From contig NZ_CP095552.1 in NCBI RefSeq assembly GCF_023078355.1, forward strand, positions 2,790,001-2,854,000: a DNA stretch of 64,000 nt, read 5' to 3'. A program made the position numbers and the translations under genes. This DNA comes from Gordonia hongkongensis (GTDB lineage: Bacteria > Actinomycetota > Actinomycetes > Mycobacteriales > Mycobacteriaceae). The first letter of the stretch is position 1; every line of letters begins with the position of its first letter. The notes below the pieces were generated by a model. The model had not been told where the DNA came from. It did no database searches and worked only from the letters and a program-made list of their open reading frames with translations. Of the stretch, positions 47,130 through 55,965 are shown in pieces.

Positions 47130-47336
47130 CTACTGCGCCAGGTGGTAGCCGGCCTCTTCGATCGCGCCGCGGATCGCGTCGGCCTCGATCGGGGCCGAGC
47201 TAGAGATGGTGACTCGCCCGCTGGCCACGTCGACGTCGACGTCAGTTACGCCGGCCAGTGCGCCGACTTCTTCACGCACCGACGCCGCGCAGTGCCCACA
47301 CGTCATTCCGGAGACGATCACTGTCGATGTGCTCAT
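47130..47336 (-). CDS. copZ: Copper chaperone CopZ (HMA domain)
   Basis: 68 aa, single ferredoxin-like HMA domain with GMTCGHCAASV. It hands Cu(I) to CopA. First gene of the minus-strand copper operon, with a CsoR-type box about 87 bases upstream. Confidence 0.92.
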   Translation of the reverse strand: MSTSTVIVSGMTCGHCAASVREEVGALAGVTDVDVDVASGRVTISSSAPIEADAIRGAIEEAGYHLAQ

Positions 47337-47422
47337 GAGATGTGCCCTTTCGGTACAGCAGTGGTGCCAACGACCCTCAGGGGGTCTGTCGCTGTGGCGT
47401 CTCGCCACACCACCGTTATACC

Positions 47423-47438
47423 TTACCCCCTAGGGTAA
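47423..47438. promoter_or_regulatory. CsoR-type box upstream of copZ
   Basis: TTACCC-CCTA-GGGTAA, a perfect inverted repeat in the promoter region of copZ, within the TATACC..CCCTAGGG context typical of CsoR operators. Confidence 0.7.
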
Positions 47439-48707
47439 TCAATGGGTTGTGGTGGGCTGAGCTTCGGTGGGGGCGGCGACACTGAGCCATCCGCGGCGGT
47501 GCAACAGCAACAGGGCAGACGCCGCCGCCATGCCGGTGAGGACTAGAGCGATCCACACCAGTTCGGGCATGTCGCGGGTGGTGGCCGCGCTGAACAGCCA
47601 CCCGGTCGCGGCGTTGCCGAGCAGAATCCCGATCCCGACGATGGTGTTGTAGAGCCCGTAGTGGGTGGCGACAAGCGTGCCGCGGGCCAGTCCCACCACC
47701 GTGTCCATTTCGAATGGGAACACTGCTGCGGTGGCGGCGGCGAGCAGAGCTGCGGTGAGTAGCAGGGCGGCGATGTTGAGGGCGATGTTGCGCTGATGCG
47801 TTGCGGTGCTGGCGACTAGGGGCAGGAAAGCTGCAGCCATCAGCGTCATTCCCACGCTCAGGCTGCCGGTGCTGCCCCAGCGGTTGCCGAACCATGTGGT
47901 GATGCGTAGCTGGCCGGCGATGGCCACCAGACCGGTCACCACGAACATTGCGGTGACAACACTGGTGGCGAGGGTGGGGTTGTCTGCTATGCGGTCGGCA
48001 TGTAGGGGCAGGGCGAGGTAGACCTGGAAGGACAGCACGTAAGAGCTGGCCATCGCCGCAGCGAAGAGCAGGAATCGCCGGTTACGGACGACGCTGCGCC
48101 AGTCCTGAATGATTGAGGTGCTGCTCGGGGCCGGTGCTGTTGCGGGTAGCGCTTTGATCTGCACGAGGGTCAGGACCGCGAAAACTGCTGCCGCACAGAG
48201 AGAGGTGAGCCGGAAGTCCAGGGCGGTCAGGGCTAGTCCGACCAGCGGCCCGAGCAGGATCCCGGCCTGGTAGAAGACGTTGAACACGGCGAATGCTTCG
48301 ATGCGCCGCTCACCGGCGTCGGCGGCCAGGTAGGCCCGTACGGCGGGGTTGAACAGCGCCCCGGCGAATCCCGTTGCCGCCGAGGCGATCAGGATCGCCG
48401 GCAGCGAACTGACCAGGGCCAGTAGGACGAATCCGATGACCCTCATCAGGCATCCGGCGATGATGAGCGGTTTGTAACCCCAGCGGTCAGCGAGTGTTCC
48501 CCCGATCAGGAACATGCCCTGTTGGGAGAAGTTGCGTATCCCCAGGACCAGGCCCACTGCCCATGCGGCCAGGGCCAGCGGGCCGGCGAGGTAGGCGGCG
48601 AGGTAGGGCATGAGCATGTAGAAGCCGAGATTGATGGTGAACTGATTGACCATCAGCACTTGGCTGGGGCGATCGAAGCTGCGGAAACTGCGGTAGATGC
48701 GTCGCAT
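47439..48707 (-). CDS. MFS transporter
   Basis: 422 aa with about twelve helices. GGTLADRWGYKP (residues 70-81) is the MFS loop 2-3 motif. The N-half has FTINLGFYMLMPYLAAYLAG. Substrate unknown; similar transporters sit next to a PLP enzyme in other actinobacterial copper islands, which suggests export of an amino-acid-like product. Its start lies three bases from the PLP gene stop, so the two are co-transcribed. Confidence 0.85.
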   Translation of the reverse strand: MRRIYRSFRSFDRPSQVLMVNQFTINLGFYMLMPYLAAYLAGPLALAAWAVGLVLGIRNFSQQGMFLIGGTLADRWGYKPLIIAGCLMRVIGFVLLALVSSLPAILIASAATGFAGALFNPAVRAYLAADAGERRIEAFAVFNVFYQAGILLGPLVGLALTALDFRLTSLCAAAVFAVLTLVQIKALPATAPAPSSTSIIQDWRSVVRNRRFLLFAAAMASSYVLSFQVYLALPLHADRIADNPTLATSVVTAMFVVTGLVAIAGQLRITTWFGNRWGSTGSLSVGMTLMAAAFLPLVASTATHQRNIALNIAALLLTAALLAAATAAVFPFEMDTVVGLARGTLVATHYGLYNTIVGIGILLGNAATGWLFSAATTRDMPELVWIALVLTGMAAASALLLLHRRGWLSVAAPTEAQPTTTH

Positions 48708-48710
48708 AGA

Positions 48711-49847
48711 TCAGCTCGTGGGCTCGGCGTGCGGCACGCAAGTGGGGTCGATGATGGTAGGGCACCGCGTCCAGCTGCTCGCGACCTGAGTGAGCGGATC
48801 GCTGATGGTGCGGGGTTCAGTGGGCGGCGCCGGGGCGCCGATCAGGTCGTGAGCGCGGCAGTACTCATCGTTGTAAATGGTTCCGTAGTAGCGAGCGGGG
48901 CCATCGGGGAACACCGCCGCGATGCGCGTATCGGCCGAACGAGTACGCGCCAGCCAGCCCGAGACCAGGGCCACCGCGCCCACGCTCCAGCCGCCGGTGG
49001 CGTAATGCGTGGCGGCCAGGGTGCGACATGCCCAGACTGCCTCGGCCGGCGCCACCCAGTGCACCTCACTGAACTGGTCATAGGCAACGTTACGGGGGTA
49101 GATACTCGAGCCGAGTCCCCGCATAATCCGTGACTGTGCCGGCTGGCCGAAAATCGTCGAGCCAATGGTGTCTACGCCCACAACCTCCAGCTCAGGGTTG
49201 AACTGCCGCAGAGTATGAGCCACACCGGCTGAGTGCCCACCGGTGCCCACCGAGCACACCAGCACATCGATATGTCGCAGCTGCGCGATCAACTCCACAC
49301 CCAACGAGCTGTAACCGGTCACGTTGTCGGGATTGGAATACTGGTCGGGACACCACCCAGCCTCGTCACGCTCGAGCAAGGTGCGCACGCGGTCGCGGCG
49401 GGCTTGTTGCCAACCCCCGCCCGGATGGGGATCGCTGACGACATCGACCTGGGCGCCGTAGGCGGCGAGCATCTGCCGCAAGATCGGTTCCAGTCCCGGA
49501 TCGGTCACCAAGGTCACCGGATGCCCGAACACGATGCCCGCTAATGCCAGGCCTAATCCCAGTGTCCCACTAGTTGATTCGATGATCCGCGCCCCCGGGG
49601 CCAGCTCTTCACGGGCGCGGGCGCGTTCCACCATGTGCAGCGCAGGCCGGTCTTTCATACCCCCGGGGTTGAAGCCTTCCAGCTTGGCCCAGAAGCCGCG
49701 CCCGTGCTCGGCGAAGGGTTCCTCGATGCGCAACACCGGGGTGCCGCCCACCAGCTGACGACTCAGCCCAGCACGGGGCGACGCGGCTTCGGCGGGGAAG
49801 GTAGTGGCGAATGGATCACTGGTGGTGAGGCTGTAAGAGACAGTCAC
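48711..49847 (-). CDS. PLP-dependent cysteine synthase family protein
   Basis: 378 aa fold-type II PLP enzyme. The Schiff-base lysine is in [11 protein letters not shown] (about residue 65); the substrate loop is [12 protein letters not shown] and the phosphate-binding Gly-rich loop is [12 protein letters not shown]-terminal extension of about 50 residues contains two Cys. May make or degrade a Cys-like compound; the tight pairing with the MFS gene supports a make-and-export unit. The link to copper is by location only. Confidence 0.82.
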   Translation of the reverse strand: MTVSYSLTTSDPFATTFPAEAASPRAGLSRQLVGGTPVLRIEEPFAEHGRGFWAKLEGFNPGGMKDRPALHMVERARAREELAPGARIIESTSGTLGLGLALAGIVFGHPVTLVTDPGLEPILRQMLAAYGAQVDVVSDPHPGGGWQQARRDRVRTLLERDEAGWCPDQYSNPDNVTGYSSLGVELIAQLRHIDVLVCSVGTGGHSAGVAHTLRQFNPELEVVGVDTIGSTIFGQPAQSRIMRGLGSSIYPRNVAYDQFSEVHWVAPAEAVWACRTLAATHYATGGWSVGAVALVSGWLARTRSADTRIAAVFPDGPARYYGTIYNDEYCRAHDLIGAPAPPTEPRTISDPLTQVASSWTRCPTIIDPTCVPHAEPTS

Positions 49848-50090
49848 ACGGGCATCCTCTGCGTTGTTGAACAGGACGCCGCCGGGCAGAAATCAGATCA
49901 TCAGTGTGAGAGGGAACTGTGTCGTAACGTTCCACCCGGCGACACCGCCACCTTGCCCACCGAACCTCAAGGCTGATCGGCAGCGTGGATCAAGATCTGC
50001 TCAAGAACGCCCACGAGGTTGGATGATCGTGTAGACCACCGCCACCATAGGAGCGTGCCCCAAGATCGCAACGTCGTCGACGACCTCCAT

Positions 50091-50825
50091 ATGCCGGTGG
50101 TCCGACCACCGCACGGTCTGCACGCCCTGGTGATCGAAGATGAGCCCGACATTGCCGAAGTCGTTGCTGACTACCTGCAGCGCAGCGGATTCACGGTCAC
50201 CGTTGCGCCCGACGGCCAGGAGGGAGTCGCCGCCGCACGCACGGCGAGTCCGGCAGTAGTCATCCTCGACCTGGGCTTGCCGTCACTCGATGGCGTCGAG
50301 GTCTGTCGACAGTTACGCACCTTCACCAACGCCTACATCGTGATGGTCACGGCCCGCGCGGACGAAGTCGACACAGTCGTTGGCCTGTCGGTGGGGGCCG
50401 ATGACTACCTCACGAAACCATTTCGCCCTCGTGAGCTGATGGCGCGCATCGACGCCATGCTGCGCCGACCACGGCCGACCCCAACCGGCGAGTCGCACCC
50501 GCGGACGATAGGGGAGCTCACCCTCGACCCTCAGGGTCGTGAAGTCCAGGTGCAGAGCACACCCGTGGAGCTGACTCGGACTGAGTTCGACGTTCTCGAA
50601 GCGCTCACGCGGCGGCCCGGTGTTGTGTTCAGTCGAGAGCAACTGCTCACCGAAATCTGGGGACCCGACTGGGTCGGCGATGCCCACGTCGTCGAAGTCC
50701 ATGTCGCCAGTCTGCGCCGCAAACTCGGTGACAGCGCCGTAGCCGGCCGATTCATCCGCACCGTTCGCGGAGTGGGCTACCGGATGGGTGACGGCCAACC
50801 TCGAGGAGCCAGCGATGAACGATGA
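50091..50825 (+). CDS. OmpR-type response regulator
   Basis: About 244 aa. Receiver domain with VIEDEPDIAEVV, phospho-acceptor Asp in VVILDLGLPSLDG, Thr in VTARAD and Lys in LTKPF; then a winged-helix DNA-binding domain (LTRTEFDVLEALTRRPG, VEVHVASLRRKLG, VRGVGYRM). ATG 50091 is chosen; GTG 50055 is possible. Overlaps the histidine kinase start. Confidence 0.9.
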   Translation: MPVVRPPHGLHALVIEDEPDIAEVVADYLQRSGFTVTVAPDGQEGVAAARTASPAVVILDLGLPSLDGVEVCRQLRTFTNAYIVMVTARADEVDTVVGLSVGADDYLTKPFRPRELMARIDAMLRRPRPTPTGESHPRTIGELTLDPQGREVQVQSTPVELTRTEFDVLEALTRRPGVVFSREQLLTEIWGPDWVGDAHVVEVHVASLRRKLGDSAVAGRFIRTVRGVGYRMGDGQPRGASDER

Positions 50826-52047
50826 ACGTCGACGGTTACGTATCCCCGGCAGCTTCGGCTCCCGGCTCATGCTCGCTCAAGCTATCGTCATCGCCGGCGG
50901 CGGCATCAGCGTCGCGATCGTGGCACTATTCGTGGCTCCACACACCTTCCACGACCACCTCGGCCAAGCTCGCCTCGAGCCAGGGTCAGTTCAGGCCGAC
51001 CATGTCGAAGCCGCGTTCACTTCCTCGATCGTCGTCTCAATGTCTGCCGCATTGATCACCTCGACGATCCTGGCCACGGCCGTCAGCTGGTTCCTGGCTC
51101 GCCGCGTACAACAGTCAGTCGCCAGTGTCGCCCGCTCAGCCGTGGCTATTGGCGCCGGCAACTACCGCACGCGCGTACCCGATCGCCAGCTCGGCACCGA
51201 GTTCACCCAGCTCAGCCGAGCTATCAACCAACTTGCACAACGGCTGGATTCACAAGACGACATCCGTAAGCGGATGCTGTCAGACCTTGCCCACGAACTG
51301 CGCACCCCACTGACCACCATCGGCGCGATCACCGACGCCATCGAAGACGGAATCCGGGCTCCCGACTCACAGACCTTTGACGTCGTGCGCACCGCCACCA
51401 CCCGCCTGCAGCGTCTCGCCGAGGACATCGCGACCGTATCCAGCACCGACGAGCATCAGATGCCCCTCCACCCGGCGACGATCACTGTCAACGAACTGCT
51501 CATCGCGACCTACGAAGAAGCCGCCGACCTGTTCACCGACGCCGAAGTCACGCTGGGCATCGTCACCACCGCCGCGCGCGTACACATCCATGTCGACGCC
51601 GAACGAATGAGCCAAGTACTGCTCAATCTGCTCACCAACGCGCTGCGACACAGCTCCCCGGGCCAGCGAGTCGTAGTGAAAGCCGACACCGCCCCGGCAC
51701 ACGCGGTGCGCATCAGCGTCGTCGACTGCGGTGACGGCATTCCCCCTCAACACCTTCCACACATCTTCGACCGCTTCTACCGCACCGACTCCTCACGCAC
51801 CAGAGACGCCGGCGGCAGCGGAATCGGCCTCACCATCGCCCGCTCTATCGTCGAAGACCATGGGGGCACCTTGCTCGCCGAAAGCCTGGGAGCCGGACAC
51901 GGAGCCACCTTCACCATCACGTTGCCGACCACCACCCGACGTCACATCCACCGCAGCACCCCTGGAACCGAATTCTCCGTGGCCTTCAAACACCGCACGC
52001 GTCGCGGCGCTGCCGATGCGCTCCAACGGGACCAAGCTACTAACTGA
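50815..52047 (+). CDS. Sensor histidine kinase
   Basis: 410 aa membrane kinase. Helices at about 15-38 and 70-95 enclose a short (30-residue) periplasmic loop; a HAMP domain (98-150), H-box LSDLAHELRTPLTTIG (H in AHELRTP), N-box NLLTNALRHS, DCGDGIPP and GGSGIGL G boxes follow. ATG 50815 after GAGGAG; overlaps the response regulator. The small sensor loop lacks obvious metal ligands. Partner genes and the copper cluster nearby suggest an envelope or metal stress sensor. Confidence 0.9.
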   Translation: MNDERRRLRIPGSFGSRLMLAQAIVIAGGGISVAIVALFVAPHTFHDHLGQARLEPGSVQADHVEAAFTSSIVVSMSAALITSTILATAVSWFLARRVQQSVASVARSAVAIGAGNYRTRVPDRQLGTEFTQLSRAINQLAQRLDSQDDIRKRMLSDLAHELRTPLTTIGAITDAIEDGIRAPDSQTFDVVRTATTRLQRLAEDIATVSSTDEHQMPLHPATITVNELLIATYEEAADLFTDAEVTLGIVTTAARVHIHVDAERMSQVLLNLLTNALRHSSPGQRVVVKADTAPAHAVRISVVDCGDGIPPQHLPHIFDRFYRTDSSRTRDAGGSGIGLTIARSIVEDHGGTLLAESLGAGHGATFTITLPTTTRRHIHRSTPGTEFSVAFKHRTRRGAADALQRDQATN

Positions 52048-52054
52048 GGTAGTC
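52038..52054. promoter_or_regulatory. BlaI/CopY-type operator 4 (TACTA-N7-TAGTC)
   Basis: TACTAACTGAGGTAGTC, 9 of 10 half-site bases match. It overlaps the histidine kinase stop and lies 35 bases before the blaI-like gene, as expected for autoregulation. Confidence 0.65.
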
Positions 52055-52088
52055 CGTCGTAAGATTGACCCGCATCTAGAGATGGTGG

Positions 52089-52474
52089 GTGAAAATGACT
52101 GGGCTGGGTTCACTGGAACGCGCAGTGATGGACGTGCTGTGGTCAGCCGGTGCGGCGATGTCGGTGCACGACCTAGTCGAGGAACTCCACGACCGCGAAC
52201 CGGCCTACACCACAGTGCTCACCGTCGTCACCAACCTGCACAAAAAGGGTTCGTCGGTCGAGAAAAAGTCAGCCGCGCCTACCGGTACTTCCCCATGCAG
52301 ACCCGTGAAGAGGCCACCTCACGCACCTTGCGTCAGGTCCTCGACGCCAGCGGGGACTCCGCGGCAGTACTGATGCACTTCGCCCAGACCGTGACACCCG
52401 CCGAGCGTGAAGTGCTCAGCGAATACCTCACCCTTAAACCTCGCCACACCCGCGGCGGCGGCACCAAAGCCTAA
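52089..52474 (+). pseudogene. blaI: BlaI/MecI/CopY-type repressor, frameshifted
   Basis: First frame (GTG 52089 or ATG 52095): LGSLERAVMDVLWSAGAAMS, AYTTVLTVVTNLHKKG, which is the BlaI winged helix. Near 52250, at a GGGTTC stretch, one base is missing; the continuation FVGREKVSRAYRYFPMQTRE and the dimerisation helices EATSRTLRQVLDASGD to TPAEREVLSEYLT are in another frame. Repaired length would be about 128 aa, the family norm. Either a recent loss or a sequencing error; the operator in front of it suggests the gene is functional in relatives. Confidence 0.8.
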
Positions 52475-52527
52475 GCCATAGAAACCCTCCGACAAGGGAA
52501 ACTCCGGCGAGGCCCAGGCCCGACTAC

Positions 52528-52857
52528 TCAACCGGTCGCGCGCCCCTTGACTGCTGGGAGTAGACGCGCCACCAGCGCACCGGCCACACCCGCAGCGAAG
52601 GCCGCAGCACTCAGAGCCGACACCCAGTCGTGCACATCCACAGCGGTCAGCACCCGCAGCTCAACCGGATCACCGCGCCCGACTCCTGAGCGGGGGTCGG
52701 ATGGCACGAGATCCGACGTTCGGAGCAGCATCACCAGCCAGAACGCGGCCACCGCCTCAAACATCACCACAGCAAGACCCACCGCACGGGAGATCGTACG
52801 GGCAGGACCGCGCGGGCCGAACCGACCCGCACGCCGCACCTCGACACCGTCAGTCAT
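52528..52857 (-). CDS. Small membrane protein under a BlaI-type operator
   Basis: 109 aa with a basic N-terminus (VRRAGRFGPRGP) and two helices (about 28-46 and 82-101), linked by a polar loop. No family recognised. ATG 52857 (or TTG 52863, closer to GAGGAG). A variant operator TACTA-N7-TCGTA lies 43 bases upstream, which joins it to the same regulon. The gene converges with blaI. Confidence 0.55.
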   Translation of the reverse strand: MTDGVEVRRAGRFGPRGPARTISRAVGLAVVMFEAVAAFWLVMLLRTSDLVPSDPRSGVGRGDPVELRVLTAVDVHDWVSALSAAAFAAGVAGALVARLLPAVKGRATG

Positions 52858-52899
52858 GCCCAACCATCTCCTCAGCACACCCGCATCACACCCCACTTC

Positions 52900-52916
52900 T
52901 ACTAACCACCTTCGTA
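52900..52916. promoter_or_regulatory. BlaI/CopY-type operator 5 (TACTA-N7-TCGTA)
   Basis: TACTAACCACCTTCGTA, 9 of 10 half-site bases match the other sites; upstream of the small membrane protein gene. Confidence 0.5.
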
Positions 52917-52996
52917 TTCTGTGGCCATCGGGCGTGGGCGCCGGGAACGAGGGTCTCGAAGCAATCTGAATCGCCCCGGGTTTGCTGGGGGCTCGT

Positions 52997-53965
52997 TTAC
53001 TTGGTTCCAGCGACTGCCGGGACCGGGTTCTCACGGTAGCTGGTGACTGTGTGGGTCGACCAGTAGGTGGTCTCGTACTCGACGGGTGGGACGTGCCCGA
53101 TCTCGCCGTGCAGGCGGCGGTGGTTGAACCAGTCGATGTACTCGGCGACGGCGATCTCGACCTCGCCGACACCGCCCCAGCCACCGCGAGGGCGCATGAC
53201 TGGGTTACGGATACACTCGGCCTTGAACAACGAGTTGAACGCCTCGGCCATCGCATTGTCGTACGAATCACCCTTGGAGCCAACAGAAGTCACTGCGTCT
53301 GCTTCGGCGAGACGTTCGGTGTAGCGGATGGCTCGATACTGCACTCCGCGGTCGGAGTGGTGAATCAGCCCGGCCACGCCCTGGCCGGCACGCGACCGCG
53401 CCCACAACCCCATATCCAAGGCGTCGAGCGCGAGGTCGGTGTGCATGGTGGTCGAGACCTGCCAGCCCACGACCATCCTTGAGAAGACGTCGAGGATGAA
53501 CGCGGCATACACCCACCCCGAGTGTGTGCGGATGTAGGTCAGGTCCGCCACCCACAGCGCGTTGGGCGCCGCCGCGGTGAACTGCCGTTCGACACGATCG
53601 GCCGGCTGCGGAGTTTCGGCCCCCTCGCTGTGCGTGGTCTTCCGCGTCTTGGATCTCGTTATCCCCTGCAGCCCATCAGCTTTCATCAACCGCTCGACGG
53701 TGCACCGGGCCACGCCGATACCCTTTCTGCGTAGTTCGGCGTGGACTTTGCGGGCACCGTAGACGCCGAGATTGTCGGCATGCACGGTGCGGATCTCACC
53801 GAGGATCTCGCGGTCACGGACCACCCGTGGCGCCTCGACTCGTCGAGAGCTCAGATGGGCTCGGACTGTGGACGGAGCGATCTGGGCGGCCGTGTCGCGC
53901 AGGGCCGCGCAGATCGGATCGACTCCGTGTTCGTCGCGGAAAGCGGCGACGAACTCCACGATCAA
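52997..53965 (-). CDS. IS3-family transposase OrfB
   Basis: 322 aa with an intact DDE triad (D in VADLTYIRTHSGW, D in HHSDRGVQYR, E in NAMAEAFNSLFKAE). Homologous to OrfB of copy 1, with substitutions such as RRVEAPRVVRDREILGEIR for the copy-1 KTEAPRVV..ELLTQVR. Normally translated by frameshift from orfA. Confidence 0.92.
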   Translation of the reverse strand: MIVEFVAAFRDEHGVDPICAALRDTAAQIAPSTVRAHLSSRRVEAPRVVRDREILGEIRTVHADNLGVYGARKVHAELRRKGIGVARCTVERLMKADGLQGITRSKTRKTTHSEGAETPQPADRVERQFTAAAPNALWVADLTYIRTHSGWVYAAFILDVFSRMVVGWQVSTTMHTDLALDALDMGLWARSRAGQGVAGLIHHSDRGVQYRAIRYTERLAEADAVTSVGSKGDSYDNAMAEAFNSLFKAECIRNPVMRPRGGWGGVGEVEIAVAEYIDWFNHRRLHGEIGHVPPVEYETTYWSTHTVTSYRENPVPAVAGTK

Positions 53966-54288
53966 CGCTGTGGGCGGTCGATCTCCGCCGCAAAGAAAGC
54001 TGATGCCTGCTTCAAGATGGTGTTCGCCCGCCGCAACTCCCGGTTCTCCCGTTCCAGCTGCGCGATCCGCTCAGCCTCGCTGGTCGTGGTCCCCGGGCGG
54101 TCCCCGCCATCGATCTCGGCCTGCTTGACCCAGGTGCGAAGCGCCTCCGGGTGCACACCGAGTTGATCGGCGATCCGTTTGAGCGCCCCTGGTCGCGTGG
54201 CTGGGTCCTTGCGGGCCTCCACCGCCATCCGCGTCGCCCGCTCCTTCAGCTCAACGCTGTACTTCCGTGGTGCTGCCATGCTCTCCAT
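53962..54288 (-). CDS. IS3-family transposase OrfA
   Basis: 108 aa HTH subunit (KYSVELKERATRMAVEARKD, LGVHPEALRTWVKQAEIDGG) with a C-terminal zipper helix. It overlaps the orfB frame by a few bases, as in copy 1. Confidence 0.92.
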   Translation of the reverse strand: MESMAAPRKYSVELKERATRMAVEARKDPATRPGALKRIADQLGVHPEALRTWVKQAEIDGGDRPGTTTSEAERIAQLERENRELRRANTILKQASAFFAAEIDRPQR

Positions 54289-54488
54289 CCTTCACAGATT
54301 CGAGAGCCTCCGACAAACCCGGGGCGTTTCAGGCGATTGATGACCCTCGATCTCGTGGACCTTTCCCCACCCTCGCGGGCAAAGCTCACAGATCCAGTTC
54401 TCGGACGCGCGCCGCTGGCTTGTCACGTCGACCAACCAAGCGACGCAAACCGACATTCTGCGGCAACTGAGGATTGAGGCTGATCCGA

Positions 54489-54845
54489 ATGGTCCCACTT
54501 GAGCAGAGCCGCGCAACCACACGCCTGCAGGGGCTACTGCTCGCCCTTGAACTCGATCGGCACCGGCTGTTAATACGCGCTCGGCTCGACACCCGGGCGC
54601 GACGACCGCGCGACGCAGCCGGTGACCACGCAGACCTAGCAGAGGTCGTCGAGTTGTTGACCGCACTCGTCACAACATATCGTCTGAATGAGCTGTACCC
54701 CTTCGACGCCGTCCGCGAAGCGCGCAACACCTCCCACCGCGCAAAATACCTACTCGCCGCCATCGGCCCGAAGTCGAGCGGGCGGCCGAAATTATCCAGG
54801 GGCGAGGAGCTGTGTCCCCCGGAAATTAGTAGTGCGGGCGGCTGA
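54489..54845 (+). CDS. Hypothetical helical protein
   Basis: 118 aa, Leu/Arg-rich and mostly helical (LLLALELDRHRLLIRARLDT, then VVELLTALVTTYRLNELYPF). ATG is preceded by TGAGGCTGAT. No domain recognised; coding character is modest. The stretch 54846-55265 after it holds nothing I can support. Confidence 0.35.
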   Translation: MVPLEQSRATTRLQGLLLALELDRHRLLIRARLDTRARRPRDAAGDHADLAEVVELLTALVTTYRLNELYPFDAVREARNTSHRAKYLLAAIGPKSSGRPKLSRGEELCPPEISSAGG

Positions 54846-55265
54846 AAGACTCGCTCTCACGGCGGAGAGATCCAGCTTGGCACTACACGTCTCTGGCGGG
54901 CCCAACCATCACCGCGCCATCCACAATCTCGACATCGCGCTCAATCGTCTACAGATTTTGCGGACTCATCGAGACCTGGCGCCTGGATCATACTCGGTCT
55001 GCACACTCGGCGAGAGACGTGAACGGCAGGCGTGGTGACCGCCGCGCCCGCTGGTGTCAGGATTCGTCACCTAACGACGGATGGTACCGATGAATAAGAA
55101 TGAGATACCGGCATCGCCGACGCCGCACATCCAGCGTTGTGCAGGACCGCAAGGCCAGGGACAAATCAGCACCGGATCAGGTCTCGAGGGGAGAAGTCGA
55201 GCCCACGGTCGCGCATATTCGATTTGTAGTGACTGCGGCACTCCCGACCGGAAGGAACCCCAACG

Positions 55266-55448
55266 ATGGCCGCGAAGTTCGAACTGTTCACCGACGAGGC
55301 CCGGCAAGAACCGTTTCCATCTGAAGCAGCCAACGGCGAAATCATCGCCGCCAGCCACGCATATGAGTCGAAGGCCTCAGCGCGAACCGGGATCGAGTCG
55401 GTCAAACACAACGCCGGCGACGCCACAGTCGACGACCAGACCACCTAG
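55266..55448 (+). CDS. YegP/DUF1508 family protein
   Basis: 60 aa. KFELFTDEARQE, NGEIIAASHAYESKASARTG and IESVKHNAGDATVDD match the single DUF1508 repeat (KFEVY.DK.GEFRFRLKA.NGEII..S..Y..K....GIESVK). The usual FRFRL core is altered to PFPSEA. ATG follows GGAAGGAA. Small soluble protein of unknown role. Confidence 0.75.
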   Translation: MAAKFELFTDEARQEPFPSEAANGEIIAASHAYESKASARTGIESVKHNAGDATVDDQTT

Positions 55449-55689
55449 GCACCACACAGTCGCGCACTACTCATGTCGACCGCAGTCCAAGGACTGAACC
55501 TGCCCATTCGACCACGGACCAGACTCACTCACCGGCATCGAGTGGATCGAACGACTCAATCGCATACATGCCCATTTTTATCCGAAAGAAGGACTCGCTC
55601 TACACCCTGTCGACGCTCGCACTTGACCCCCACGATCTGACCGCGGCGCTCTGACACTCTCCACCCGTTCCGACAGAACTCGAGGCGCA

Positions 55690-55783
55690 GCCACCGTTGC
55701 AGACGTCGCCTACGACAATGGGTTTGCTCATGTGGCACGGTTCGCGGCCGCCTACAAAGCCGCCTACGGTGAAGCCCCTATCT
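55690..55783 (+). pseudogene. AraC-family regulator C-terminal remnant
   Basis: Encodes VADVAYDNGFAHVARFAAAY and KAAYGEAP, the second helix-turn-helix of an AraC-type regulator. No upstream domain in frame. The preceding 55449-55689 shows no gene. Confidence 0.5.
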
Positions 55784-55965
55784 TATGTCAAGTAAGCCCC
55801 TGCATATTGCATCAGATGCAACACGTGGCCTGAGATCCGTCATTTGGATGTCAGTTGGCGACCTGGGGATTCGTCACTCGTGTCAGTAGCGCTCGTCACC
55901 GGAGTCATCTACCCGTGCGTATCTCGAGCGCGCACCGCCACCCTGACTCTCGATCTGTAGATCAG

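Larger units (their letters stand above)
52967..54331 (-). mobile_element. IS3-family insertion sequence, copy 2 (1365 bp)
   Basis: Same length, orientation and ends as copy 1 (TGAATCGCCCCGGGTTTGCT at the left; TGAAACGCCCCGGGTTTGTC complement at the right). Flanks are AATC and GGCG, so no target duplication remains. The two copies differ at many positions, so they are not a recent duplicate of each other. Confidence 0.92.

Noticed and set aside
52858..53283. Upstream extension of the small membrane protein frame through the IS copy
   Set aside because: The added residues are out-of-frame IS sequence; the same false extension is seen at the other IS copy.
31344..54331. Active composite transposon made by the two IS3 copies
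   Set aside because: Copies differ in sequence and there is no shared outer target duplication, so movement as one unit is not supported.
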